Position numbers and translations under genes: made by a program. Under the pieces are notes generated by a model. The model did not search any database. It saw nothing but the letters and a program-made list of their open reading frames with translations, and was not told where the DNA came from. From Molanna angustata (taxonomy: Eukaryota; Arthropoda; Insecta; Trichoptera; Molannidae), in assembly GCA_963576475.1 (NCBI GenBank), contig OY754980.1, positions 4,276,306 through 4,340,305 of the forward strand: DNA of 64,000 nt. The letters are read 5' to 3'. Positions 20,606 to 31,740 of this stretch are shown here, piece by piece. The first letter of the stretch is position 1, and each line of letters starts with the position of its first letter.

Positions 20606-21095
20606 GAATGAATGTTTTTTTATGTAGATGGGTTCAGGGATAATTCTTATTTACCATATTTTGAAGTTGTAAATAAATACATATTTTGTAACCTTTGTAT
20701 GCATTTATGTTGTAAGTCATGGATATGTGTTGTTTTAGATGTAAAAATAACGTACTTTTTTACTAAATCAGGTAATTTTTTAATACTTTAAAGTGCGATT
20801 TATGTCGGATTTTTATCGATTTTTTTTAGTTTTTATATTTTAACTAGCTATTTTTGGGTTTTATAAATTATTTCCCCATATAATCGATTAATCATTTTGA
20901 TTTTCGATCATTATTAAGTTTAGTGATTGAAATATATATTAACGTAGGTATATAAGAAATTATTAGAGAGGTAGGTAGCTTTACTGCTAAATATAGGATT
21001 TTTAAAATTATGGTAAAGTCAAAACCAAATCTTCTTATTATCGTTTTCAGGGATACCGTTGTTTCTTCAGGATAGTCGGCAATTATTGACTATAT
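20606..21095. other. No gene recognised
   Basis: AT-rich, no ORF of note. Confidence 0.5.
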
Positions 21096-21099
21096 ATGT

Positions 21100-21345
21100 G
21101 GCAGAAGATATAAACATATTTGTCTATCAATAGAAGTGCGTTTGGTCAGAATCCGTATAAACATTTCCTGAGCAATAGAGTGGTGGTGGTTGTATGTAAC
21201 AGGCTGCCTCAGGATCTGGTTGTTGCTGAGAGTGTTAACTCGTTTAAGAATGGACTGGATGGATTGCAGTGACACTGGACTCATTCAAGCATATCAGCTT
21301 TTTGCTGCCTGCTTTTCATCTCGATAATAATAATAATAATGGCAT
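21100..21345 (+). mobile_element. LINE 3' end with (ATA)n tail
   Basis: The plus frame gives HFLSNRVVVVVCNRLPQDLV and AESVNSFKNGLDGLQ with a stop, matching the known LINE C-terminus pattern FF..RVV..WN.LP..VV.A.SVN.FK..LD. It ends in ATAATAATAATAAT. Strongly 5' truncated. Confidence 0.65.
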
Positions 21346-21519
21346 TCAGAAAGAAAGGAGTCTTCGTCTATGGAGCTGAATACAGGGACAAGCAAGCCTA
21401 CTTGTGCTAATTACTATTGTTTTTGTATCTAAACTTTGTTTTGTTATGATATGTATGTGATTAACCCATACGATAAATAAATATATCTACCAGCCAGTAT
21501 GAATCCATTACAAATGTAT

Positions 21520-21960
21520 CTTGAGGATCAAAAATGACTAAAACCCATGAAAAATTACGTTTGAAAATAGGTCTAAGTATCAAAGACGGCCAAAATCAAG
21601 TCCCCTTAGTATCAAAGTCGGCCATAATATGAACTAACCAATCACGACTCATCGTTTAGGCAAATTTCAATATGACTGCCATTTGAGTTGGTATTATAGT
21701 GACAGTACCTATACACGATATTCACGTTTTCTTACATTCTTTTTTTTTTATTTGTGCTTAAAAACAATTAATTTAAAAATATATAACATACGAAATGGAG
21801 CAGAATATTTCAAATGTAGAAAATAACCTCACAAACGTAAGAACATGTTTGAATATGTAAAATGAGTATCAAAATGGCCAAAAACAACTGACTTAATATC
21901 AAACATGGCCAACTGCAATAATTAGTATCAAAATCAGCCAAATGTATTTTAAAATCCAAA
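21520..21960 (+). mobile_element. Decayed DNA element with subterminal GTATCAAA..GGCCA motifs
   Basis: Five copies of a motif near AGTATCAAARTCGGCCAAA lie at about 21574, 21609, 21867, 21896 and 21927, two on the left and three on the right of a central part. The centre has a promoter-like stretch and an ATG (21795) opening 14 codons, MEQNISNVENNLTN, that end exactly at GTAAGA, a splice donor. This looks like the first exon of a transposase left in a deletion derivative. Terminal repeats and family were not identified. Confidence 0.4.
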
Positions 21961-22529
21961 ATTAAATATATATCAACAAGAATAATGTAAATATTTAATG
22001 GTAGAAATCATAAATAATATCAGATTTTATTATTCTTGATATTTGAAAGAAAAATCGTAATTAGTTTTTATTTTTAATTACGGCGCTGGCCGATTTACTA
22101 ATGATATTAATAACAATTAAGCACTACAAATAATAACACTCAATTATTATTATTACCATTATACACTTCCTCAAAAGAATTAGCAGATCAATGCGTAAAT
22201 TGTAAATTATTTAAAAGAGCAAAATAAAATGCAACAAACGCATCATCAAACTTTCAATCGGGAATAGTTCACCCATCCAGATACTTAACATATCAAAGGA
22301 TTAGGCTCTGAGGAGGTCTCTATACTACCTAACAACCCTACTGATTCCCGAATATTAACGTTTATAAAATCTTTAACGATTCTACATGTACCTATTCATA
22401 ATTACCGTTTTTTGCATTTTTATTATTAAATTTTTCGATAAATCTATAATTTCTAAATTACGGATTAACGATTTTGGAATAATGCCAGTGGCTGAAATAA
22501 TGAAATAATTAATAAAAATATTTTTTTTT
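21961..22529. other. No gene recognised
   Basis: AT-rich, no ORF. CTAACAACCCTACTGATTCCCG near 22328 is not matched elsewhere. Confidence 0.5.
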
Positions 22530-22687
22530 ATAAAAAATGAATACCTATGTCCTTGTTGAACAAGTACATATACATCTTCCTACGTTCCCTAAAATAAACA
22601 TAAATGAAATCGGTCGAGGCAGGATTCGAACTCGCGACCACTGGATTACTAACCCAATGCGCTAACCGCTCTGCCATCGACCCATCT
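22530..22687 (-). mobile_element. SINE-A copy
   Basis: The minus strand starts GGGTCGATGGCAGAGCGG at 22683 and runs through AGTTCGAATCCTGCCTCGACC and the body to TAGGTATTCATTTTTTATAA. Part of the body between the head and AAATGAAATCG is missing. Confidence 0.8.
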
Positions 22688-23158
22688 ATTTATTATTTAT
22701 ATTATAATTTTTAACTGCTACTGAAATAGATAGATAAATAAATAAATAAAAAATATAGGAATACAGAGGTAAGTACAAATATAAATATGTATTGCATTAT
22801 TAATTTTACTATTTTATCGATGCACAGTTCTCACATAGTTATATTTTTATAACGGATATGATATAATTATTGCAACATAAGGATATGATTAAAGTGTCCC
22901 CATCCATAAATACACACACAACACTCGGTCTAGTGACGAAGGCCACTTGTTCTGTTCCCACGGGACTTGTGTCGAGTTCTGTTTATATAATAATAATAAC
23001 ATCTGCCAACTACTGGCAAAGCAAAACAAATTGGCAAAAAAACACCAGCCATTTCCTTTCACAGAGAATACATACCCATATTGTATAACACAAGTTTTGT
23101 GTTTTGCTTACAACACTTTAATATAAGTACTAAGAAATGTGACCCACTTATTTTTAAT
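22688..23158. other. No gene recognised
   Basis: It contains a short (AAAT)n run at 22730-22752. The 72-aa ORF at 22870-23088 has no recognisable domain. Confidence 0.45.
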
Positions 23159-23769
23159 ACTAGTTGCATGTAACACATGAGATCCCACTGTCGATGGCGA
23201 TAGTATGCATAATTAAAGAATACGTACCAGCGGATCAAAAGTTATAAGGGGGGTACTGACACACAGACACAATAAATGTTCGATGTACAAATCCATATAC
23301 CTACATCGAACATATATGCTGCGAAGCCTCTAAGTTGGTGTTTTTTGATTTCAAAGTTGGAAAAACCGTGAAAAATATAGACCCTACATACAAATCTCGC
23401 GTATATAATAAATTCTCTTATAAATTATCATGGTTTATAGACATTAGACATTGTCATATTCAAACACCCGCATGCAGGTGATTTAACATATATGATACTG
23501 CAATGTAATGATTAATGAAAGTAACATCATGTTTCAACGACAATGGTGAGCTGTCTGAAACAGACTCCCTCCCAGGAACAATAATATACATATAATCTCG
23601 TTTTTAATATAGGTCATATGTTTCATGGTGGTTGCTGGTGACTTCAAAAACAAAGGAAACCCAGCGCATTATTATACTGGTATGACGATGTGGAAAATAG
23701 GGTTATCAAACTAGATATTACGCCACATTTTCACTGAGTCATTTGTGATATTTGGTCTGATATATAGGT

Positions 23770-23872
23770 ATATCTTCTCACAGATCCATACTGAAAACAC
23801 AATTTAAAATTGTGTCTTCATCGGGAAACGAACCTCGGACCTTTCGCTTATAATCTGACTTAGCCACAAAAG
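23770..23872 (-). mobile_element. SINE-B fragment inside the composite
   Basis: Minus strand: GGCTAAGTCAGATTATAAGC, AGGTCCGAGGTTCG, AATTGTGTTTTCAGTATGGATC. Head and tail are worn. Confidence 0.6.
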
Positions 23873-23898
23873 CCTAAAATATTCAACGAACCTTTTTA

Positions 23899-24780
23899 TC
23901 CAACTGTCGATTTGTTCAGGAGAACTTTGTTCTCTTAACATATCGACAATGTATCAAGCCAGAATACGCGAGAATTGTATGGAGAGGTCTACTTTTTTCA
24001 CGGCTTTTCCATCTTTGAAGTCAAAAAACACCAACTTAGAGGCTTCGCAGCATATATGTTCCATACACGGATTTACTCAGAATTCGGAGTAGAACATTTC
24101 GTGTGTCTGTGTGTGTGTGTGTGTCTGTGTGTCCGTCCCCCCCTTATAACTTTTGATCCGCTCAATTTACAGAGCCTAAAATTTCAGAATATATAAACAG
24201 TTACAGGCCTACAAAACTTTTATACTCGGAATTTTGAATTTTTGTTTCAGTCAGGGGTTATCAACTTTTGAATTTTTATTTTATTTTTCCATATATCTCA
24301 GAAACCATAAACGCTAGAACGCTGAAAATTGGTACAAACATAGACAAATACAAAATCTCAAATTACTTTTTTCAAAAAAATTCCAGGGTTTCTCAAACAT
24401 TTTTTATTAAGAAAAATATTTTTTTTATGATAAATTTATGAGTTTAACTGCCTATATTTCCAAAACTTTTACAATTATCGAAAAAAGCCGAAACACCCCA
24501 ACTAGATAATTTAATTTTCTATAAAAAATATTAACATTGTAGTAGAAGATCTCAATTTTTTTTTAACAATTTTTTTAAAAATTGAATTTAGTGACGACAT
24601 CGCTTCATACATTTTGTATGGCAGTCGCCTATACACAATATGTAAGAAGACTTAATAGTTTGATACTTCATCTCCAAACATACATACATACATACCATCA
24701 TGCTATTTGCATATTCTGGGTAGGAAAAAGGATCTTCCTCCATACTATCCTATCTTGACATACATACCTACATATGTTGT
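23899..24780 (+). mobile_element. Family G repeat, copy G2
   Basis: It follows G1 closely: hairpin TGTCGATTTGTTCAGGAGAA, AACACCAACTTAGAGGCTTCGC, CAGCATATATGTTCC, GT-rich run (24102-24131), CTTATAACTTTTGATCCGCTC, GTCAGGGGTTATCAACTTTTG, GCCGAAACACCCCAACTAGA, GTGACGACAT.GCTTCATAC. Confidence 0.7.
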
Positions 24781-25015
24781 ATAGAAAACAAAATATCTGA
24801 AAATATTCAATAATTTGTATCTATGGGTTTATAGTTTGGTACATATTCTTCAACTATACATACTATCGCTATCGACAGTTGGATCTCATGTGTTACATGC
24901 AACTAGTAAAAATATTTATTCGTGTCTGCATGTACCACGTACAGGGTTTTCTTCATGTATAAAATAGCACGTCCAGCACGTAATTGTGGAATATGATAGG
25001 TTTGACTGTCATGGC

Positions 25016-25205
25016 TAGCTAATAAATCGTTTGATTTCCGTGCAGCTGTTCAGAGTTCGATTCCCAGCAGGGGAGAAATTTATTGCAAGTTATTTCACAC
25101 GCAATTATAGCTTATCTGGACTGGGAACATAGTTAGTTGGAAGAAATTGCCATTAGTTAAACAATAAACTCACCACTTCCACAGAGCGTTTATTGTTATA
25201 ATTAT
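25016..25205 (+). mobile_element. SINE-C copy, diverged
   Basis: TTCAGAGTTCGATTCCCAGC (box B), AGGGGAGAAATTTATT, CTTATCTGGACTGGGAACA, TTAGTTGGAAGAAATTGCC and AACAATAAACTCACCACTTCC follow the SINE-C order; the head is mostly lost. Confidence 0.65.
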
Positions 25206-25489
25206 ATTTAAATGTGACAATTTTGTCATACCTATCTACTTTTTTCATATTGTTTATAAATAGAATTGATTAAGTTTGCTGACGCACAGTTTTTGTTGAA
25301 AATCCATTTTAACATGGAAATAATAGTTCTGACGATAGTCTTCAACAGACTAATGTTTATTGAAATACAGAACAGTCCTTATTAAAATATAAATGAAACT
25401 GCTTTAATGGTAAATATAATGACTTTTTATTTGAAACGTGTTTGTATTTTATTCTCATATGTCCTTCTCTATCCACGATATTTGAATGA

Positions 25490-25562
25490 GCAAATTCTTG
25501 TACTATAGGTGAACGGAATCGGTCCAGGCAGGATTCCAAGCCGAGTCCACTGGGTTGCTAAA
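25490..25562 (-). mobile_element. SINE-A head fragment
   Basis: Plus-strand TCTTGTACTATAGGTGAACGGAATCGGTC, CAGGCAGGATTCC and GTCCACTGGGTTGCTAAACCC match the reversed SINE-A around box B. The copy is broken. Confidence 0.5.
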
Positions 25563-25913
25563 CCCTCTTTTAACCCAGCAGCTCGACTGTGGAACGATCT
25601 TCCGAATATCTCTGTTGTCCGCCAGCATCCGTCATCTCTTGGTAGCTGCTACAGCGCACATCACTAATCACTTGGCCTTCATTCCCTTAATCATTGACAT
25701 CATTTAACTGCCCATCACGTCACACCAGGAATCCACTAACATTTATGTTTCTAAAGATAATCTAATGTATATTACTAAATTTAAATCCTCAATAACAGAG
25801 ATCTGTAATGCCTTTGCGGCCCTTGATGGTGAGTAGTGTGTTCGCCAGTTCTCCTGTTTCTCTTTTCATTCAACTCCTAATATCCTTCCCATTCCAATCC
25901 TTATTATTTCATG
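25563..25913 (+). other. Decayed LINE-like sequence
   Basis: CAGCTCGACTGTGGAACGATCTTCCG reads ARLWNDLP in one frame, a common LINE C-terminal motif, and 25640-25675 is the TTGGTAGCTGCTACAGCGCA block also seen at 18460 and 30540 (reversed). No open frame joins them. Confidence 0.35.
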
Positions 25914-26062
25914 ATGTCCTATCTGCGTAACATTAGGGAATGGACGATCTTCAGAACTGTGGAGCAGTTATTCCGGTCAGCACAGGACAGAAAGGGATTC
26001 GCCAGAACTATCGCCAATGTCGGGGGTTCCTGAAAGGGCACCAGAAGAAGAAGAAAAACTTA
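25914..26062 (+). mobile_element. LINE C-terminus with (GAA)n tail
   Basis: The frame reads REWTIFRTVEQLFRSAQDRK and FARTIANV before a stop, then GGCACC(A)GAAGAAGAAG. The W...LFR.A.DR..F...IANV pattern is a frequent end of insect LINE ORFs. Only about 40 codons are left. Confidence 0.6.
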
Positions 26063-26204
26063 CATAGGTGTGTCAGTGTGTGTTTACATTCACATTTCAT
26101 TTTTCTTATTTTATTTTTCTCCTTCTTTTTTACCTCTTATGCTATACAACTTGATTATTTCGGTAAACGTTATTGGTCCACAAAAAATGACGAACGTAAT
26201 TATT

Positions 26205-26850
26205 TTTGTTATTCATTCATTCGTCCTTTTCCTCATGACTGTTTTGGGCTGAACGCAGAGCACCAGTCACCGAAGACCCCATTGTGGACTTAACCAAATC
26301 GCTCCATCTGGTCGGTGAGCGACCACGAGATCTCCGTCCATCCACGCTGCCCATCACAACAAGCTTCTCGAGGCAGTCTGGTTCCCTTCTGGCAATGTGT
26401 CCAAAGAATTGAAGGATACGTCTGTAACATATCGTCGATAGACGATCCTCGATTTTCAGCTCGTCTAGAATTGACACATTCGTTCTTCTGGCTGGCCATG
26501 GGATGCGCAACATACGCCTCCAGCACCACATTTCGAAATCATCGATCCTCTGTCCCTCGGACTCCCTAAGTGTCCACGTTTCCACACCATACAGGAACAT
26601 CGGGAATATCAGAGCCCTGATGAGTCTAGCCTTCGTGTTTTTCGTGATGGTCCTGTCCTTCCATACTCTTGTGAGCTTTCCCAGTGCTCCCTTTGCCATG
26701 GCGATGCGTCTTTTCACTTCCGCTTCACAACCACTGGTGTCACATATGTTGGAACCCAGATATGTGAAGTCATGTACTATCTCAATATGGTTTAGAGAGT
26801 TTATTGAGGGAAGTTTACATGCTCTTTCAATCATCATCAGTTTGGTTTTG
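26205..26850 (-). mobile_element. RTE-like LINE, C-terminal 206 codons open
   Basis: The minus-strand frame 26837-26217 carries FTYLGSNI, EVKRRIAMAKGALGKL, RVWKDRTITKNTKARL, MFLYGVETWTL, DFEMWCWRRMLRIPW, ARRTNVSILDEL and FFGHIARREPDCLEKL, ending with a GRRSRGRSPTRW.D segment. This set is characteristic of RTE-clade RT C-termini. The frame is uninterrupted, so the copy is younger than most LINE pieces here. It is 5' truncated at an (ACC)-rich stretch, and its 3' side shows a short ATGA-type repeat at the stop. Upstream catalytic RT motifs are absent. Confidence 0.85.
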
Positions 26851-26899
26851 CACCATCACCATCACCATCTTTTTGTTATACAGCTTATCAAAATAAAAA

Positions 26900-27950
26900 T
26901 AAAAATCTAGCGGTGTCCACTAATTGTTTTGCATGTTTTTGGTACCCAATTGTTACTCTATACATTATCTCTATGTGCCTAGGAATAATTTTCTATACCT
27001 ACGTACATTGTATGTATGAACGTAGTGTATGAATTATACGGGTCTCTTTATTCTCTAGTCCCATACAAGATGACAAGACATTATTTCGTATGTAGCGAAA
27101 ATGTTTTAAATGATACTCATCGTGTGGAGTAGTAATATATTTGCGTGTTATTTACATTTTATTTAAATTCAAGTGTATAATTTTGCATACCAATTTCTCA
27201 TCCTGATGATAATGTAGAAAATGTGCATGAATTATTTATGAGTGGTGTTTTTGTGGCCAGAAAATCAATGAACTGCCATCATAATTATATATTGGAAATA
27301 TTATAGATATACATAGGTATCTAATGGCGCGGTTATTGTTAATTTGAAGAGCTCTCCTATCTACCTAAACTATAATTTTAATTGAAGGGCCATCGAAATG
27401 TTAAGTACAAGGAAAATATATATGTAGAACCAAAACCAATTTTGTTTGATTTAAAAATACCTAGTATAAGTAATGATGTTTTTTTACAGAAAAGAAGGAA
27501 AAAAAAATATTTCATTTATTTTTCAATGCTGTAGGTACTTAGAAGTTACCTACACGTAAAATATAATAATTTTTATTTTTTTTTATTTATTTAATAAAAT
27601 TTATAAAATGTTCATTTTCTTTGATAAGTGCCTTCCTCACTAGGATAAAATTCCGTGATGAGGAAGGTACTTTACAAAAACAAATAATAACAAAATAAAG
27701 GAATAAGTAAAACAACAAAAAAATAAAATAAAAGTCATAAAAAAAGAAGGAATATTCAATAATAACGGTCAAAAATAATAATCGTACACACTATACAATA
27801 AAGAAACAATGAATTATGCATATTTCATTTCACAAAAACGAGAACATTTTTGTTGAATACCTACGTGGTCTAATAAATATGGATGAAATATCAGGAGCGC
27901 ATAGAATAAGGCGGGAAATAATTATTTAACAATACCCTTGCTATACCATG
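26900..27950. other. No gene recognised
   Basis: AT-rich. 27580-27780 is an A/T homopolymer-rich stretch whose ORF is compositional. TGCCTTCCTCACTAGGATAAAATTCCGTGATGAGGAAGG (27629-27667) forms an inverted pair of about 10 bp. Confidence 0.5.
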
Positions 27951-27956
27951 CAATAC

Positions 27957-28400
27957 CATCACGCCATTTCCCTATTTAGGGTAGGCAGAGAGAGCTTAAC
28001 GACGACTCCTCTCTCTTGACATACATTTTTCGTTTTATTCACATCCATGTATCGTCTCATACGCGCTCTTCTGTTATAATTACTTTTAACGTCTCCATCT
28101 AAGACAATTCCATTTATGTGATCGTGCCAACACTTTCTTGGCCTACCTCTACTTTTCGTTTTTATTTTGACATCCATACATAATTTTTTTGGTCGTTCAT
28201 CACTCATTATTTCTATGTGGCCAAACCACCTTAGGGAATTTATTTTATATCTCATTGAATCATAAATTCTCGTTTAATATCCTCATTTCATAATCTATCA
28301 TGCATAGTTTTACCACAAATTCATCTTAGTGATCTCATGTCAACCGCGTTAGTTCTACTTTCATGCGTCTTCCGCCATGTCCATGTCTCATTAGCATACA
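27957..28400 (-). mobile_element. LINE-K, C-terminal part
   Basis: The minus strand has SLRWFGHIEIMSDERPKKL, GRPRKCWHDHINGIVLDGDV, MRRYMDVNKTKNVCQERG and a 3' end at CGTGATGGTAT. Upstream frames are broken near 28260-28400. RWFGH..RM..ER is the conserved tail motif of LINE RT ORFs; the clade of LINE-K is not settled. Confidence 0.75.
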
Positions 28401-29266
28401 TCAGAGTAAACAGAACAGCGTCTGACAGCGTCTATGTTTATCCGAAATAAGTTATATCTAACAGGTATATATAACAAAACAATATGTAACAACGTGATAG
28501 CACGTTATACAGAATGTGTACCTATACCTAACGTGCAAAATGAGATATTGATACATTTTGCAAACAAGGGCGAAATCGAACCGATCAACGAGAAATATAG
28601 TAAGTCAAAATATCAAGAACATAACTTAAAATGTATGGTAAGCATAAAAGAAAATTAATGAACTCTTTTTTGAAAATGAAAGTTATTTTTGTCTCCAGAA
28701 AAATTGAGTTCTGTTTTATTTACATAAATATTAATCGATTAATATTGTAATCGAGTTTACTGTCTGTGTCAGCGACAGTACCATTACGTACATAGCAAAA
28801 CGTATACTTAGTAGTTATATTATTTGAAATATCCGATTGCTCATAGGTCAAAAGAGGCATACTTACATTGTGTAGATAGACATAAAATATGGGTACCTAT
28901 ATATTTGTTTTATGTTAGTAATCTCTCAAATTTATATGGCAAAGGTGTCGTAAAACTCCAGTGAAATACACGTGGTGTTTATTTTAGGAGCAGTCATATT
29001 CATATTTACATAATTTATTGAAACATTTTTACACAAGAAATATGTTCACAAAATATTATATAACTGCTTATACCTAATATCAAAATATATTGCAATCATA
29101 AAAAAAGAAATATTGTACAATATTGCCTTTTTATTATTATTTTTTTATTTATAAACCCTTCGTTGTCTAACAGAATACAATCTGTCCAATCAACATCACT
29201 ACCAAAATCTTCTATTTTGTAAAAAAAAATGTCACAAAATTAATATTTTTGCATACATACATACAA
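28401..29266. other. No gene recognised
   Basis: The ORF at 28434-28658 (74 aa) has no recognisable motif and ordinary AT-rich codon use. Nothing else was seen. Confidence 0.45.
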
Positions 29267-29788
29267 ATCGAATATTCTTTTTTAATTGCATATACGCAAA
29301 CATTGGATTTTTTCATCTGTATATGCAATTAAAAAAGAAAAAAAAAGAATATTCGATTTACATGCACATTGGTACAAGTAGGTAAACACGCCAAAAATGA
29401 AATAATATTTCTGGCGAAGTTCAGGGGAGACATCTGTGTGTGATACCGTCATCTCATGTATAAGGACTGTTGCTTTCATTGTTTACAAATACAAATTAAT
29501 TTATCAATTTCTCAGTAGGTACATGGCGTAACAAAAAAAGGTTTCTCCGTTACTCCATACATGGCAATAGTAATAATGCATTCTTTTCTGGTAAAATGTT
29601 ACACACTATTCAAATATATAGAAAAAATTACATCGATAAGGGAACTCAATAAGAAGGCATAATTGGTGAACGTTGCGCAAGCGTATAAAGTGATCACGTA
29701 AACCAGACGATGACAGGTCGTAAGCCCTGTAGGCGCCTCGAGTTCCTGGTTCTTCTACAATATCCCAACTTCGTCTATTGAGATGTGG
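29267..29788 (+). mobile_element. Family F retroposon, diverged copy F5 with 5' foldback
   Basis: From about 29340 it follows family F (GCACATTGGTACAAGTAGGTAAA, TTGGTGAACGTTGCGCAAGCG, GATGACAGGTCGTAAGCCC) to CTATTGAGATGTGGAAAAAAAA. The 5' end is an inverted pair: CGAATATTCTTTTTTAATTG (29278-29297) pairs with CAATTAAAAAAG..GAATATTCG (29325-29357), with about 25 bases between. Confidence 0.75.
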
Positions 29789-29814
29789 AAAAAAAATGTT
29801 TGTCAATAAAAATA

Positions 29815-30295
29815 CACACATACCATCACGCCATGTCCCTCGCGGGGTAGACAGATAGAGACGAACGCCACTTATTTCTATCTTGACACACATACATCGC
29901 CTCGTCGACGTTCATACATCGTCTTATACATGTTCGTCTGTTATTCATGCTTCTGACATTTCCGTCTTTGAAAATACCGTTCACATGGACGTGCCATCCC
30001 TTCCTTGGGCGGCCCCGACCTCTCATTCCATTCCTGTCAGCAATGTATATTTTCTTCGTCAGGCGTTCCTCATTCATTCTCCCCATGTGGCCAAACCATC
30101 TCAATATGTTCACTTTCATTCTATTAATGACGTCTTTCTTTATCTTACATCCTTTCCTTATGTCCTCATTTCTGACCCTGTCATACATCGTCCTATTACA
30201 GATTCTTCTTAGCGATTTCATTTCAACTGCATTTATTCTACTTTCGTGCGACGTCTGCCATGTCCAAGTTTCACCAAGTGAACGAAAATAGGCTA
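29815..30295 (-). mobile_element. LINE-K, C-terminal 160 codons
   Basis: The minus frame reads ETWTWQTSHESRINAVEMKS, LRRICNRTMYDRVRNEDI, ILRWFGHMGRMNEERLTKKI, GRGRPRKGWHVHVNG, RRTCIRRCMNVDEAMYVCQD and ends at a stop near 29826, then GGGACATGGCGTGATGGTATG. The frame is open throughout. The same protein segment is on the plus strand at 55829-56134 with very high similarity. Confidence 0.85.
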
Positions 30296-30356
30296 TGGAA
30301 GAAAAAAAAATGTATTCCATCTATATAATATATAGGTACCTACATATTATTTAAAT

Positions 30357-30505
30357 ATTGGTCTGATTCCCAGTAGAGGAGAAATTTATTTAAATTCATA
30401 TTGCTTCTCTGGGCTGGAAACACTGTTTAGTTGGAAGAAATTGCCAAACGGCAATAAACTCGCCACTTGCGCCGGGTGCAAGGATGTGTTCATTATTTTT
30501 TTATT
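30357..30505 (+). mobile_element. SINE-C copy, 5' truncated
   Basis: It starts inside box B (TCTGATTCCCAGTAGAGGAG) and continues GGGCTGGAAACACTG, AGTTGGAAGAAATTGCC, GGCAATAAACTCGCCACTTG and a T-rich tail. Confidence 0.75.
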
Positions 30506-30519
30506 TATTTTTTATATAG

Positions 30520-31030
30520 CCCAGGTGATCATTGGTGTGCGCTGTAGCAGCTACCAAAAGCTGACGGACAGCAGAGATATGTGGAGAGATGGAGTGCTTG
30601 GTGCAAACCAATCTTATGATTATGACCATGAAGAAGAATACATTTTGCAATATCGACATTTTTTGATTCAATACATGATATGTCAGGTTACAAGTCCGAC
30701 CTGGAGTCAAGAGTTTGGCAGGCCCGAGTAGTTGGTTCAAGGTCAGCGTTTGCGTACATCAGGGGTCGGCACTTACCACCCTTTTATTCAACATGGTGCT
30801 AGATTATCTAACAAAAGATGTACAGACACCACTCCCTCGGAGTCTGTGTTGTACGCTGATGACATCTTCCTGATAGCAAATAATGCATGCCAACTGCAAG
30901 GGACCCTTTCGAAATGGACTGAAGCACTCGAGAGATTTGGGCTGCGCATTGGCAGAACAAAGTCAGATTTTGTGGAATGTAACTACAGTGGGATTGAGAG
31001 AAGAATTTCACAGTTCAAAATTTGATTTTC
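30520..31030 (+). mobile_element. LINE fragments including an RT palm (YADD)
   Basis: 30525-30640 resembles a LINE 3' region (AGCAGCTACCAAAAGC). 30745-31025 encodes LLFNMVLDYLTKDVQTPLP in one frame and, after a frameshift near 30835, VLYADDIFLIANNACQLQG and LERFGLRIGRTKSDF. YADD is the catalytic box of LINE reverse transcriptases. The flanks do not extend it. Confidence 0.75.
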
Positions 31031-31094
31031 TTTTTGAAGTTATGATAATTTGGTGTTGTTTTGATAATTGCAAGTAGTCTATTAAAGTATTGTA

Positions 31095-31545
31095 TACCCA
31101 GGTATTTTAGTGATGTTGGTCATGCGTCTTGTTACATTTCGGGATCATCATATTTCATATGAGATGCCGTCTCTGTGTTCCCGTTTTCCAAAGGTATCTT
31201 TGTGTATTTGTTGTAACGCAATATTTTTATATAAGTTTTCTAAATCAGGTACTTGGAATATATCAAATAATTTCTTTGTGAGAATGACCTTAATGATTCA
31301 TTTTTGTGTTATTTTTAGCGATTGTAAGTTAGTCTTGTATGTTCCACCCCAACCAATATTTCCATATTGTAACAGAGATTGTACAATATCATAGTATACT
31401 GTCTTTATAACTTTTACTCTCAGTATATTACGTAGTCGCACAAATATATAAATAAATTTTCTAACTCTTTAAACGAGTTTATTCAAATGTTCTTTCCACT
31501 TCAATTCTTGGTCTATTGTTATTCCACTGATTTCAAGTATTTCAC
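31095..31545 (-). mobile_element. Jockey/L2-type LINE RT fragment
   Basis: The minus frame from 31540 reads GITIDQELKWKEHLNKLV, RKFIYIFVRLRNILRVKV, VYYDIVQSLLQYGNIGWGG, LFDIFQVPDLENLYKN and on to ALQQIHKDT. It has two in-frame stops, one after LNKLV and one after ITQK. The LKWK.H...L..R.RK / YY...QSLL.YG...WGG series is the thumb region of Jockey, CR1 or L2 LINEs. Confidence 0.75.
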
Positions 31546-31599
31546 TGATTTGTTTATCTGTAAAACACTACAATCCACACAAAGATATTGTTCATCCTG

Positions 31600-31740
31600 A
31601 TTTTGTTAATACATGTCATATTACTATGTATTCTGACATCAATATGAGATGGAATACAGGAGAGATCATTCTTACGCCGAAAGATTAGGAGACCCGCCCC
31701 GACCTAAATTAGGACAAGACAAAGATAAAGAAGAAGAAAA
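31600..31740 (+). mobile_element. LINE 3' tail remnant
   Basis: The plus frame ends RDHSYAERLGDPPRPKLGQ, DKDK and (GAA)n, similar to the DP-rich end before a trinucleotide tail seen at 35600-35670. Confidence 0.45.

Larger units (their letters stand above)
23159..24907. mobile_element. Long MITE-1 composite (1749 bp)
   Basis: Both ends carry the MITE-1 inverted repeat (ACTAGTTGCATGTAACACATG). Inside, 23229-23365 is an inverted partial copy of family G and 23899-24780 a nearly full direct one. A SINE-B remnant (23770-23872) and a LINE-K-like 3' end (24660-24775) are nested. No transposase is visible. Confidence 0.7.

Noticed and set aside
26503..26910. 135-aa plus-strand ORF ending in an HHHHHH run
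   Set aside because: Antisense to the RTE-like LINE; the histidines come from a CAC/CAT repeat at the LINE's truncated end.
29883..30291. Plus-strand ORFs of 109 and 114 aa
   Set aside because: Shadows of LINE-K coding on the minus strand; equivalent shadows occur at the 55829 copy.
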